DNA of 64,000 nt. Origin: Mesorhizobium sp. B2-7-2. GTDB lineage: Bacteria; Pseudomonadota; Alphaproteobacteria; Rhizobiales; Rhizobiaceae. The notes under the pieces were generated by a model. It worked only from the letters and a program-made list of their open reading frames with translations, was not told the origin of the DNA and searched no databases. Made by a program: the position numbers and the translations under genes. Every line of letters starts with the position of its first letter. Position 1 is the stretch's first letter. Positions 1-11,066 of the stretch are shown here, in pieces. Where the stretch lies: positions 301,650 through 365,649 of the forward strand of contig NZ_VFTZ01000004.1 of NCBI RefSeq assembly GCF_006440775.1, read 5' to 3'.

Positions 1-111
1 GGCCAACGGTGGCTGGGGCGCCGATGCCATTTGACCAGGGCCTCTACGCCCGGCGACGTCGCAGGCCCACATGGCGCGGCGTTGCTGTCGCGGCCCGGAA
101 TGGAGGATGAC

Positions 112-1872
<1,761 letters not shown>

Positions 1873-2877
1873 AGAATCAACCGAACCAGATGAAGCCTTG
1901 GTGCTTTGGCGCCTTGAGACGAGCGATGTGGGGTCCCCGCGTCGCCATTTCGATTCGATCGACCCAGGCAAGAACATGGGGCCATGACGCTTTGCTACCT
2001 AGCAATGAGATTGGCGGGCAGGAGGCCAATTTCAAGCTGTTTCGACCTGGTTGGCCCCAACGACAGGTGGCCGTTATGTAAAGCAAAATAGAACGAGGAA
2101 CCGGTGACCGGTGCTACCACCCGATATGAGCTCTGTGCGCTCGCTATCCTTTTTGGTGTAGAACACGTCCATGCTAAAGACTCCTGTAAATTGCGGGCCC
2201 GCCTTTAAATTGCGGGCCCGCCTTTTCGCAGGAGCCCACGATGTCTTTTGAAAGGAAAATCTGGAAGGGCGTGCCGACCAAGATCGAAGAGAACCCTTGG
2301 CAGGCCGCACACCTTATTGACGAGGACTTGTACGATGGATCGGTGATCGCAGAGCAATGGATCGTTGCAGCGGCCGACTGGCGGTTTGGGCCTGAACAGG
2401 TTCGGTGCGTCGGAGCCGGGTCCCAGGCGCCCGGTAGCGGGAGCATCCCGGCGAAGTAGTTCATCTCGACATCAAGAGCTGGGCCGGCCTTGGCCTCGTC
2501 GGACATCGCATCACCGGCGGCAAACGGGCGTAGTCAATCGCCTCCTCGGCATCGGCGGGATTCGTCCATGTCTGGATCGACAATGCTCCGTGTGTGTCCG
2601 CTTTCGTCCAGGTCATGTCCGACAAGCGCAAGGTGTCCGCGGTCCTCAGAAGCCGCTGGTGTGGTTTGCCCGCTCTTGCTGATTCACGCCTGATGTTGGT
2701 CATTCATCTGACGACGTTGCTTGCGCCGGCAAGGGAAAGGTCTCGTCAATGCCAAACACAGGGTACGCACGAAGGGTGACCCTCACAGCTGCGATGTCCG
2801 ACGAGTCACGCGAACTCCTGATCCAGGCGAAGACCCGACCACTGTCTACAGAGTGATTGAAGCAACGCCTCGGGGCC
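1873..2877. other. Gene-poor stretch after nifA
   Basis: About 1 kb without a gene I can recognise. Short open frames exist on both strands (for example 2241-2459 on plus and 2461-2703 on minus) but none shows a known motif together with a good ribosome site. It contains one tandem palindromic repeat, listed separately. The minus-strand frame at 2703-2461 could be a decayed continuation of the phage-like genes just upstream of it on that strand; this is a guess. Confidence 0.5.
2187..2224. repeat. Two perfect 19-bp tandem copies containing GCGGGCCCGC
   Basis: The unit TAAATTGCGGGCCCGCCTT occurs twice head to tail. Each copy holds the perfect 10-bp palindrome GCGGGCCCGC flanked by A/T-rich bases, so each could form a short GC-rich hairpin. 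It may be a duplicated terminator stem or simply a recent slippage product. Confidence 0.85.
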
Positions 2878-3078
2878 TTAACTGAAAGATTCCTCCAGCT
2901 GGCGGCGCAAGAACAATAGCGCCACGACTGAGACCGGTACGCCGGCGAACTGGATGGCCGACGTCGCCAGCAGCGCGATCGCTACTAGCGGCGCCGGCGC
3001 TGGGCCGCCGAACCCGTTGATGATCAAGCGGATCAGGGCTGCCTCGCGCGGCTTGTGCCGCGTTGGTTTGTACCCCAT
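2878..3078 (-). CDS. Small membrane protein of a phage-like remnant
   Basis: A 66-residue protein with a basic N-terminus and one or two hydrophobic stretches in the second half (around APLVAIALLATSAIQF and VSVVALLFL). A strong ribosome site (AAGGGAG) precedes the ATG. It lies 46 bp downstream of the Ntn-hydrolase-like gene on the same strand. Position and shape would fit a phage holin-like or accessory protein, but I see no family signature. Confidence 0.4.
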   Translation of the reverse strand: MGYKPTRHKPREAALIRLIINGFGGPAPAPLVAIALLATSAIQFAGVPVSVVALLFLRRQLEESFS

Positions 3079-3124
3079 CAGACTCCCTTCATCCTATTGT
3101 CACGGCCGGCAGCTGCGACGATAA

Positions 3125-3652
3125 CTAGCCCGAAATCTTGAACCTCCTGCCGACCCACGACAGCCACTTGGCCCGCCTGGGGTGGCGCGGGGAAGGGCAG
3201 GGCGCTCCGTGCATCAGGGACACGACCGGGAGCCCGGAGTGCGAATCGAACTTGCAGGCGATCTCTACAGCCTGCTGTGAGGTCCCGCCGGATTCGAGAA
3301 TGGCCTCCGCGTAATGGGAGCCGCTGCCGACAACAAAATAGGGGCTTTCGAGCATGCCGGTCAGTGTCCAGGCGCCAGACGCCACTTGAGCGCGCCCGTC
3401 GGGATGAACGACCAGCAGACCGACGTTGGAGCCTTTTACACCCTCTGGCGTGTTGTGAACGTCAGCGCCAGCGGCGTACCAGTCCAGAATGGCCTCACCG
3501 GCGCCAACCTGGGGAGTCGTTGCGCCAATCAGGCGTCCATCCGGAAGACGGCGGATTTTGAGCTTGGAGCCGATTGACCCCAGGCCGGCGCCGTAGGCAC
3601 GGCTGTCGGCGGCCATTACGCCGTGTTTGTAGGCGATCGTCGTCACAGCCAC
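3125..3652 (-). CDS. Proteasome-like Ntn hydrolase of phage type
   Basis: A 175-residue protein whose first two thirds read like the HslV/proteasome-fold proteins encoded in tailed phages and prophages: the start MAVTTIAYKHGVMAADSR resembles the N-terminal nucleophile strand followed by the conserved AAD, and FVVGSGSHYAEAILESGG resembles the conserved GSG helix. The start is GTG with GAGGGG upstream. It overlaps the end of the 66-residue gene 3843-3643 by 10 bp, which suggests translational coupling. The final ~35 residues are basic and less convincing. Function in the cell is unknown; probably a remnant of a prophage morphogenesis region. Confidence 0.5.
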   Translation of the reverse strand: MAVTTIAYKHGVMAADSRAYGAGLGSIGSKLKIRRLPDGRLIGATTPQVGAGEAILDWYAAGADVHNTPEGVKGSNVGLLVVHPDGRAQVASGAWTLTGMLESPYFVVGSGSHYAEAILESGGTSQQAVEIACKFDSHSGLPVVSLMHGAPCPSPRHPRRAKWLSWVGRRFKISG

Positions 3653-3843
3653 GTCCCCTCGTCAACCTTGCTCATGGCCGCGTCGGCCGAGCGTACGATC
3701 TCGACAGTGTCGACGCCGGCAGCGACCGTTTTCGCGGTTAGTTCCTGGGGCTGGAGCCCTCGATTCTTGACGACTGCCCTGGCCTCGGTCACGCATTGGT
3801 TGGCGATCTTGTGGATCTCCCGGTCCAATTGTGCGGTATCCAT
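3643..3843 (-). CDS. Small phage-like hypothetical protein
   Basis: 66 residues from the ATG at 3843 (the frame is open 17 codons further up). It is polar and probably helical (begins MDTAQLDREIHKIANQ) and has no motif that I recognise. It overlaps the next gene, the proteasome-like hydrolase, so the two probably form one module. Together with the small membrane gene at 2878-3078 this is a three-gene phage-like fragment in an otherwise decayed stretch. Confidence 0.4.
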   Translation of the reverse strand: MDTAQLDREIHKIANQCVTEARAVVKNRGLQPQELTAKTVAAGVDTVEIVRSADAAMSKVDEGTWL

Positions 3844-3894
3844 CTTTACTCCTGCTAACGGTTTCGAATTCCTTGCTATTTCGGTAACGGTCAC

Positions 3895-5463
3895 GCAATC
3901 CTCGTGCCAAGGAGAGCGCCGACAACAGCAAAATGCCGGGCGTGCAGGTCACTTGTCGATTGCGCAGTCGTCGCCGGCTGGCGCGTGTGCAGGTTCACGT
4001 GGTTTTCGTCTCTGGGGTGCTATCTGAGTTGGCCCTTGCTGGCGGAGGCCAGAGCGCCGTGGCCACGTTGCGCGAGGGGATGTGCCGTGCCCCGAAGGTC
4101 TCGTATTCGTAGCGCTGAGGTATCATCGAGCTCACAGCGGTTTCCGGTGAGATAGGCGTCGGGATCGGCCAGAAAAGCGAGCGCCTGCTTGCGCGAGATC
4201 GTCAGCTCGCGCCCAGCATTTAGATGGAGACGCCGGCGAGACGGAGCGATCGCATCTGCGGCACTCGAGAGGAAAAAGGCGAGCGGATAGCGCAATTGGT
4301 GCTCCTGCCATGGTCGGGAACGCCCCGCCCTTAACGAAAGGCCGGTAGTCGGACCGCATTCGCCGATGCTGCACAACACGTGCCGTCTGCTGGATTGACG
4401 CGATCTTGCGAAGGAGTGCTCGAACTATGCCCGAAAATGAGTTCTCACGCTGACGCCCGCAGACTTGCCGGCCTCATCCCGGTGAGACGTAGCCTGCCGT
4501 CGCCGAACTTGGAAAAGGCGGGCTGGCCTCGATATTGGCTGACGGCTGTGTCGAGTGTCCAGCAGGCAGAACCTAGAAACTGGCGATGAACACGGCGAAG
4601 ACGGCCAGCTTCGGCAATGATGGTTGAGCGACGCGGCTACTGGAACGCGACTGGGGCGAACGTAGACTGGTCGCGGGTTCGTCGATTACGCTCCCACAAA
4701 CAGCGGGGAGGTGCCTTGCACCAGACGGCTGGGCGCCGGGTCCGCGGGATCAATGGCTGCCGAACCGACTCTAGGCCGAATGGCCTCCAGCGGTCTCGTG
4801 CTCAATCGCGTCCCACTCGCTGCCCCACTTTTCCGGTATCCGAGTACGATAGCGGTCTATGATCGCCATCCGACACGGAGTGTCGGATTGTCGGGTCCGC
4901 GACAAACCTCTTCGTTCAGGCACTTTCTTGTCTAGGGCTTAGGCTAACCGCTGGAAACGAATGTCGGGTCGATGGGTGAGTTGATACGATTTTTGCGAGC
5001 CTTGGTGTGGAGCAGGAAGAGGTGGGATCTTGGAAGCGTGGACCGTCGATGCCACACGCTCGGCGCGCGGCAGCCGGTTTGCCTCGACCAGAGCCACACG
5101 CTGTTGCGGGACAGTATGCTACCGAGGAAAAACCTGAAGTGACCGCAGATCAAACATCATCCGCTGGACAGTTGCCCACCCGTCGGGGCTTATGGCCCTG
5201 CGTCAGGTCTACAGCGTTTCTTCAACGCTTGGAGGCAGATGGTTGCCGCCGTTTTCTGGATCGGTCTCGTTCGCACGGCTTCTTGTCCAGGGCTTGCTGG
5301 AGGCGAGGCAGCGTTCGTCTGATTGGAAACGGATTAGGGTTATCCCGCTCATCATACGGCCGTCACGCGGTTGGCTTCCTTGAGTGCGAGTGGTTTTCTC
5401 TGCCCGCTTCATCCGCGGCGTTCGCCGACGCGCCTAAAGCGGATACTGCCGGCGATGCTTGCA
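3895..5463. other. Gene-poor decayed stretch with an orphan NifA site
   Basis: About 1.6 kb with no gene I can support. It holds one NifA-type upstream sequence (4889-4904). An open frame of 56 codons at 4972-5142 on plus begins about 70 bp after that site but lacks a ribosome site. No transposase motif was seen. Confidence 0.5.
4889..4904. promoter_or_regulatory. Orphan NifA-type upstream site (TGT-N10-ACA)
   Basis: TGTCGGGTCCGCGACA fits TGT-N10-ACA exactly and is nearly identical to the site in front of nifH (TGTCGGGTCCGCTACA). The only -24/-12-like sequence below it, near 4919-4932, has the wrong spacing (GG-N9-GT), so no working promoter is evident. Confidence 0.55.
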
Positions 5464-7362
5464 TCAGGTACGAGAGGCGGCTTTTACGGTCGCATCAGCT
5501 TCCTCTTTGGGAATGTCGTCGAAGGATGAGTAGTTCAGATCGTACAGTTTGGAATAGAGCCCGCCCATAGCCATCAGTTTGTCGTGGTTGCCGGTCTCGA
5601 TAACCTGGCCGTTCTGAAGTACGATGATCCGATCGGCATAGCGGATTGTGGCGAGCCGGTGAGCGATGACGAGGCCAGTGCGGCCTTCCAGGAGTTTTCT
5701 CAGAGCCTTCTGGATCAACATTTCCGTGTAGCTGTCTATGTTGGCGGTGGCCTCGTCAAGAACCAGGATCTTGGCGTCGGCAACAAGAGCGCGGGCGAAA
5801 CTGACAAGCTGACGCTGGCCGAGAGAAAGGTTGCCGCCGCGTTCGCCGAGCTGGGTTTCATACCCGTTGGGAAGGCTCGTGATGAAGTCGTGGGCTCCGA
5901 CCACCTTAGCGGCCTCGATCACCCTGTCGCGCGTGGCCTCGGTCTTGTGATAGCGGATGTTCTCGAAGACTGTCCCGGTGAACAGGAACGGTTCCTGCAG
6001 TACCATGGCGATCTGGAGGCCGAGGGATTCCTGGGTGAGGTCGCGCACATCGCGTCCGCCGACCAGCACCTGGCCTTGCTGAACATCATAGAAGCGGTGG
6101 ACGAGGGCCATTGCGCTCGATTTACCAGAGCCGGTCGGCCCGACCAAGGCGACGGTCTCGCCGGGATTGACCTCGAAAGATACGTTGCTCAGCACCGGAT
6201 GGTTGGGATCGTAGCCGAACGTAACGTTCCTGAACTCAACCGAGCAGTCCATTTCCGCCGAAAGTACCCGCGCGTCGCGTTTGTCCTGCACCTCGATCTG
6301 GACGTCCAGCACCTCGGTCAGGCGCTTGCCGGAGGCCATCGCTCTCTGCATGACCGAATATTGCAGGGTAAGTGAACGAATTGGGTCAAAGAAGCGTTGG
6401 ATATAGAATATGTAGGCAACCAACGCTCCTACTTCGATGGGACCATTCATGGAGCCGCCGACCACAATTACGACAGCCATGGCGAGGCCTGTGAGGCCAT
6501 CCACGATCGGCACCATTATCTGTGTATACCTGGCAGCGATCAGGTGGGTTGTGAGGTCAGCATGTGCCTTGTCGTCATACAATGCGAAGTTTACCTGCTG
6601 GCGGTCCATGGACTGAACGGTGCGCACGCCGTGAATGGCTTCGGCCAACGCGCCGTTAACAACTGAATTGGTGTCTTGTGCAGCAGTGAAGGCGTCGCGA
6701 GCACGCGGCAGCCAGACGATGCGGATAACCAACAGGACCGGCAAGACAGAGAGCGTCAGAAGGCCGAGCCTGAAGTTGACGCACAGCATAACGACAATGA
6801 TGCCGAAGAGAAGCGTTATGTCGCCTACAGAGTAGATTGAGCTTTCGAGGAATTCCTGGATAGAGTTGACGTCGCCTTGGAGGCGGGACATCAGGCGTCC
6901 GATCTCGGTCTTGTCCATGAAGGAGAGCGATACCATCTGCAGATGCGCAAACATGGCGCGGCGGATGTCGAAGAGGACGTTTCCGGCCATTTTCCCGATC
7001 ACGGCTTCCTGTGCGTAAGCGGCGCCGAAATTAACCAGAATGGCGAGCGCAAACGCGCCGGCGGCCTCAAGCAGTGCGGAGCGATCAACGCCTGCCGGGG
7101 TTATGGCCTCGTTGATCGCGTAGCGGATGATCAGCGGGATGAGAAGCTGCGTGCCAGTGAAAATCAGTAATGCGGCGACGGAGACGGCTGCCGTGGCCTG
7201 GTAGGGACGAACGAAGGCCCAGATGCGCCGAACGATCTTTTGGTCAAAGGCCCGGCCGAACATCTCCTCCTCGGCGCGATGGGAACCGACGACCGCGCGC
7301 GGGGGACGTCTGCCGCCGTCATTGGGTTCGATTTCGATTTCGCTGGCGTGCTCCTGGGCCAT
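5464..7362 (-). CDS. ABC exporter subunit (membrane and ATPase domains), canonical Walker B
   Basis: A 632-residue half-transporter: an N-terminal six-helix exporter domain (about residues 40-330) followed by a nucleotide-binding domain with Walker A GPTGSGKSS, Walker B ILVLDEATANID (catalytic Glu present) and H-loop AHRLATIR. The signature motif is LSLGQRQL, an unusual form of LSGGQ. Its ATG overlaps the stop of the preceding subunit gene (TGATG), so the two are translationally coupled. The pairing fits a heterodimeric exporter with one degenerate ATP site. Substrate is unknown; its place at the end of the nif/fix block suggests use in symbiosis. Confidence 0.9.
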   Translation of the reverse strand: MAQEHASEIEIEPNDGGRRPPRAVVGSHRAEEEMFGRAFDQKIVRRIWAFVRPYQATAAVSVAALLIFTGTQLLIPLIIRYAINEAITPAGVDRSALLEAAGAFALAILVNFGAAYAQEAVIGKMAGNVLFDIRRAMFAHLQMVSLSFMDKTEIGRLMSRLQGDVNSIQEFLESSIYSVGDITLLFGIIVVMLCVNFRLGLLTLSVLPVLLVIRIVWLPRARDAFTAAQDTNSVVNGALAEAIHGVRTVQSMDRQQVNFALYDDKAHADLTTHLIAARYTQIMVPIVDGLTGLAMAVVIVVGGSMNGPIEVGALVAYIFYIQRFFDPIRSLTLQYSVMQRAMASGKRLTEVLDVQIEVQDKRDARVLSAEMDCSVEFRNVTFGYDPNHPVLSNVSFEVNPGETVALVGPTGSGKSSAMALVHRFYDVQQGQVLVGGRDVRDLTQESLGLQIAMVLQEPFLFTGTVFENIRYHKTEATRDRVIEAAKVVGAHDFITSLPNGYETQLGERGGNLSLGQRQLVSFARALVADAKILVLDEATANIDSYTEMLIQKALRKLLEGRTGLVIAHRLATIRYADRIIVLQNGQVIETGNHDKLMAMGGLYSKLYDLNYSSFDDIPKEEADATVKAASRT

Positions 7363-9224
7363 CAGGGCGCGCCCCTATACTTCGTCACAATGTCATCTCC
7401 CGGGCGCAACTGCAGATCATGAAGGGCCTTGTAGCGTCCTTGCTTGGCCAAAAGCTCTTGATGGGTACCACGTTCCACGATCTTGCCGTTGTCGACAAAC
7501 AGGATCCGGTCGGCGTGCTTGAGCGAACTTAGCCGGTGGGCGATGATGATCGTCACCCTATCCTTGGCGAAACGCCGTATCGCCACGCGAATGCGCTGTT
7601 CGGTGGCGGCGTCGATCGCGGCCGTTGAGTCGTCGAAAATGACGACTGATGGACGCAACATCATGGTGCGAGCTATGGTGAGGCGCTGCCGCTGACCCCC
7701 TGACAGAGAAGTGCCCCGTTCGCCGACGACCGTCTTGTAACCTGCGGGGAGGCCCAGGATGTAGTTGTGCAACTGGGCGGATTCGCTAGCGCGCTCGATC
7801 CGCTGTTCCTTTGCCCAAGGGTCGCCATAAGCGATGTTGTTCTCGATCGTGGTAGTGAACAGGAATGCATCCTGCTGTACGACAGCGACCGCCTTGCGAA
7901 GCGTGGCGAGGGTGACCCCACGGATGTCCTGCCCGTCAAGCATGATGGCGCCCCCAGTGACGTCGTAAAAGCGGGGGATCAGGTGAGCGATTGTCGATTT
8001 GCCCGAACCCGGCGGACCCACGATCGCGATCGTCTCGCCCCTACGGGCACAAAAAGTGACATTCTCAAGAACGGCCCGGTTTCCGGTGCCGGGATATGCA
8101 AACGAGACATTGTCGAAGCGCAGAGTGCCTTCACCGATCTCAAGTGGTCGGGCGGTGGGAACATCCCTGATCGTATTGTCCTGATCGAGCAGACCGAAGA
8201 GGCGCGAACCGCAAGTATAAGCGCGGGCGAAGCCGTTGACCATCAGGCCAATCTGCCGGACGGGCATTTGCAGGATCGTCATGAAGGCCAGGAACATGGT
8301 GAGCGTCCCAACGCTGATCTGGCCGACGATGACCTTGTTGCAACCGATCCAGAGGACCAACCCCATGGCGAGAAAGAAGGCCAGGGTCATCGCCGACGTA
8401 TTTGGCACGTACACGTCAACCTGCTGGTGAGCGACTTCGAGCGCGTTTTTCGACGCGCGGTCGAACTTTGCCATCTCGTAGGCCTGTGCCGAAAAGGCCC
8501 GGACAACGCGGATACCCGCCAGATTTTCCTCCATCACACGGCCGAGGACGGAAAGCCGCTCCTGCAGGTTGAGCCAGATGGCGCGTAGCTTGACCTGCGT
8601 GATCGACGATCGCCAGGCTACGAAAGGCACGAAGCTCAGCGCGATGAAACCGAGCAGCGTGTCGGTTGAGATCATCCTGTAGCCGCCGATCCCGATCAGC
8701 ATGGTGAGCAGAAGCAAGCGAACCAGGGCGGTGGAAAAATACATCCGCACACCATCGAGATCGAGGATGCCGAGGGTGATCAGGTCGCCTGAATGCACCC
8801 GGTCGTGAAAGGAAAAGCTGAGGCGCTGGACCTTGTCGTAAAAAGCCAGCCGCAGTTCGTACGCGACGTGATGTCCGACGGCCTCGGCAAAATAGTTTTG
8901 CGCCATCGTGAAAAGGCCGCGTAGCGTACTCGCGGCGAGCAGCAGGAGAGCCGGAACCCACAGCGCTTGTTCTGCAGCCGCCCCCGTGGCACCGCCCCCG
9001 AGGACTACCTTGGTCTGGTCGATAGCGTCGCCGAGAAGCTGGGGAATGAGCACCTGCAGGATTACGGCTGCGATAGTCGACCCGATCGCAAGCGCGGCTT
9101 GGCCCGGATGCCTCAGATTCATGCGCGTGATGCGCAGCAGCGTGCTCAAGCCCCGGCCCCACCCGGCCGCTTTCACATGCGCGGACGATTTGAGAGAGGT
9201 CGTGCCAACAGCATCACTGCTCAC
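7362..9224 (-). CDS. ABC exporter subunit with non-canonical Walker B (Asp for Glu)
   Basis: A 620-residue half-transporter with an N-terminal exporter membrane domain and a C-terminal ATPase. Walker A is GPPGSGKST, the signature is a consensus LSGGQRQR, but Walker B reads VVIFDDSTAAID, so the catalytic glutamate is Asp. In heterodimeric exporters such as the TM287/288 and BmrCD type, the Asp-bearing Walker B pairs with a degenerate signature in the partner, as seen here with LSLGQ. Start is GTG with TTAGGGA upstream. It lies about 85 bp after the SIR2-like gene, on the same strand. Confidence 0.9.
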   Translation of the reverse strand: MSSDAVGTTSLKSSAHVKAAGWGRGLSTLLRITRMNLRHPGQAALAIGSTIAAVILQVLIPQLLGDAIDQTKVVLGGGATGAAAEQALWVPALLLLAASTLRGLFTMAQNYFAEAVGHHVAYELRLAFYDKVQRLSFSFHDRVHSGDLITLGILDLDGVRMYFSTALVRLLLLTMLIGIGGYRMISTDTLLGFIALSFVPFVAWRSSITQVKLRAIWLNLQERLSVLGRVMEENLAGIRVVRAFSAQAYEMAKFDRASKNALEVAHQQVDVYVPNTSAMTLAFFLAMGLVLWIGCNKVIVGQISVGTLTMFLAFMTILQMPVRQIGLMVNGFARAYTCGSRLFGLLDQDNTIRDVPTARPLEIGEGTLRFDNVSFAYPGTGNRAVLENVTFCARRGETIAIVGPPGSGKSTIAHLIPRFYDVTGGAIMLDGQDIRGVTLATLRKAVAVVQQDAFLFTTTIENNIAYGDPWAKEQRIERASESAQLHNYILGLPAGYKTVVGERGTSLSGGQRQRLTIARTMMLRPSVVIFDDSTAAIDAATEQRIRVAIRRFAKDRVTIIIAHRLSSLKHADRILFVDNGKIVERGTHQELLAKQGRYKALHDLQLRPGDDIVTKYRGAP

Positions 9225-9310
9225 GGTGTGTCCCTAACTTAACTTAGCGCCTTCAAAAACAAGCCATCGACTCACACCAACGAAGTCCTCAAGTTGACCA
9301 GGGCATTGGC

Positions 9311-10195
9311 TCAAGTCGTTGACCCGGCGAGTTGCGCCACGGCATCGCTGTCTGGCATGTCAATCACCGTGATCCCGCTTGCCCCAAGGAAACGCGCTTC
9401 GTTTCTGGTCAGCGTTTTCCCGTCCATTATCGCGTAACGTGGGCCTTCTGAGCGCTTCATGATCTGCCTGGCGTAAGTGCGCAGCATCTGATCGTTGAAG
9501 CGGCAGCCGAGGAATAAAAAGCCCCGGTCGGTGCGCCGTTCCTTGACCACGTCAGGGATAGGGGTCTGGATGTCGATCTCGGTCAGGGCTTCGACATAGT
9601 CGGAATCGGCTATGAGGAAATTTGCGGCCGGCCTGATACTGCCATGAGGCGCGTAGAGAACCGTCCTTGTCGCTGCTCCGGGCTCGAGCTCCGTCCCGAA
9701 CAAGTCGTAGGTTCTGGTCCAAATGTCGCGAGTTTCGTTCGCCCGGGTGACGCCTTGTATCTCGGCGACGTCGGTTCGGCCGGCCTCAGCCAGCGCCGCC
9801 CTCATGGCGCCTTCGTACCAGCTGTCGACGATGAGGGAGAGCGGGAGCTTTGCGAGCCAGTTGTGGAGGAGCGTCGGCGCCGTCGGCCCCGCGAATATAT
9901 CTGCCATCCAGGCTTGAAGTGTGCGGCGATGCCGGCGCTGCTCGATGAATTGCGCGACCGACCACATGTTGGTGCGGATCTTCGAGGGAGCTGTGGCCCG
10001 GGTGTTGAGTGCGGCGGCGACGGCCTCCGGGGTGCACGGTACAGGCGGCTCCGCTGAGCTTAGCCGCAGCAGACCCGGACCGAGATACGGGATCACGTGA
10101 TCGGAAATGAGCGCTTGTCTGGCCAGCTCAAGCAGCTTTCGGGCAAAACTGTCGCGGACGACGAAGAGGTGGCCCGAGGTCGGGATCGTGTTCAT
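9311..10195 (-). CDS. SIR2-like domain protein in the nif/fix block
   Basis: 294 residues, read as a SIR2-like fold protein. The N-terminal segment VIPYLGPGLL takes the place of the NAD-binding glycine loop, YAPHGSIRP resembles the catalytic-histidine region (H-G), and GFLFLGCRFND resembles the late Rossmann strand. It starts 39 bp after fixU with a good ribosome site (GAGAGGAAA), so it is probably in the nifB operon. It could be a NAD-binding or NAD-consuming enzyme or a structural relic; the nucleotide-binding residues are not canonical. No role in nitrogenase assembly is known to me. Confidence 0.65.
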   Translation of the reverse strand: MNTIPTSGHLFVVRDSFARKLLELARQALISDHVIPYLGPGLLRLSSAEPPVPCTPEAVAAALNTRATAPSKIRTNMWSVAQFIEQRRHRRTLQAWMADIFAGPTAPTLLHNWLAKLPLSLIVDSWYEGAMRAALAEAGRTDVAEIQGVTRANETRDIWTRTYDLFGTELEPGAATRTVLYAPHGSIRPAANFLIADSDYVEALTEIDIQTPIPDVVKERRTDRGFLFLGCRFNDQMLRTYARQIMKRSEGPRYAIMDGKTLTRNEARFLGASGITVIDMPDSDAVAQLAGSTT

Positions 10196-10234
10196 GCTCG
10201 TTTCCTCTCCACGCCTCCTGATTGAGGCGAAACG

Positions 10235-10447
10235 TCAGTCGTCGTCCGAAAGCTTTCTTGCCTCGACGGTGATCGGCAGACGCGTATTCGGGGGAAGATC
10301 GGGTAGGAGAAGGCGCCAGCCGTTCCTGAGCGTTACGACCCCACCCCACAAATCTTGGTTCTCGAACTTGATAATCGCCTCTTCGAGATCTTTTTTGGGG
10401 ACGTACGCGGACAATCCGGCATCGGTCCTGCGGATCATAACTTTCAT
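10235..10447 (-). CDS. fixU: FixU/NifT small nif-associated protein
   Basis: A 70-residue protein of the FixU/NifT family (begins MKVMIRRTDAGLSAYVPKKD; carries the family's NQDLWGGVVTLRNGWRL core). Its precise role is not known; it is found in nif operons next to nifZ. The ATG shares a base with the nifZ stop (TGATG), which indicates coupled translation. Confidence 0.9.
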   Translation of the reverse strand: MKVMIRRTDAGLSAYVPKKDLEEAIIKFENQDLWGGVVTLRNGWRLLLPDLPPNTRLPITVEARKLSDDD

Positions 10448-10764
10448 CAGGCCGTCCCTTGCTTCGCGTTTTCTTCGGCCCTACCGGCAAGGTCGGCCCT
10501 GTCGAGGCTCATCAATTCGCGCGCTCGCATGCCAACGACCGTGCCACGGTCGATCCATTCGACGGCATAGATGAAGAACTGCTGTAGAAAGGTGCCGATG
10601 TCGCGCACATAACCCTCTTCACCCTTGCGCACGAGATTTTCGCCGATCTCCCTGCCAGGATAGGTGCCGTCATTCTTTATGTGACGAGTGGCGCGGACCC
10701 GCTCTCCCGGCCTGAATTGGGGAGGCCTGCGGATTTCGACCTCCTGTTCGCGTGCGAGCCGCAT
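10447..10764 (-). CDS. nifZ: NifZ, FeMo protein maturation factor
   Basis: 105 residues with the NifZ signature in the middle (FRPGERVRATRHIKNDGTYPG and EGYVRDIGTFLQ). NifZ helps form the second P-cluster of the NifDK protein in free-living diazotrophs. Ribosome site AAGGAAC precedes the ATG. It lies between fdxN and fixU on the nifB transcript. Confidence 0.93.
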   Translation of the reverse strand: MRLAREQEVEIRRPPQFRPGERVRATRHIKNDGTYPGREIGENLVRKGEEGYVRDIGTFLQQFFIYAVEWIDRGTVVGMRARELMSLDRADLAGRAEENAKQGTA

Positions 10765-10840
10765 GGCGGTTCCTTGTTTGTTTGAGGCCAGAGTTGTTGA
10801 TGGGGCGCGCAGGCTTTCCCGGAAGCAGCCCTATGCCGGG

Positions 10841-11035
10841 TCAGGCGGGAACGCAGGTCTTCGGCACCGGGCATACCGAGGCACATTGTTGCGTGTCGAA
10901 TTCTCCCTGGCATTCTGTGCACTTCTGCGGCTCGACCACGTAGCTCTCGCCTTTGAACTTGATCGCACCGGACGGGCATTCGAATTCGCAGGCGCCGCAT
11001 TGCGTGCATTGGGATGCGATGATCTTGAAAGCCAT
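10841..11035 (-). CDS. fdxN: FdxN, bacterial-type 2[4Fe-4S] ferredoxin
   Basis: 64 residues. First cluster motif C-x2-C-x2-C-x3-C is [12 protein letters not shown]; the second set of cysteines is spread as [20 protein letters not shown], typical of nif-associated FdxN with an insert. It supplies electrons for NifB or nitrogenase-linked reactions. I took the ATG at 11035, 31 bp after nifB; the longer frame upstream overlaps nifB and is not needed. Confidence 0.93.
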   Translation of the reverse strand: MAFKIIASQCTQCGACEFECPSGAIKFKGESYVVEPQKCTECQGEFDTQQCASVCPVPKTCVPA

Positions 11036-11066
11036 TTTGACTCCTGTTCGAGTGGAATGAGACGGC

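Noticed and set aside
4919..4932. AGGCACTTTCTTGT below the orphan NifA site
   Set aside because: First base, spacing and -12 box all deviate, so I do not call a promoter.
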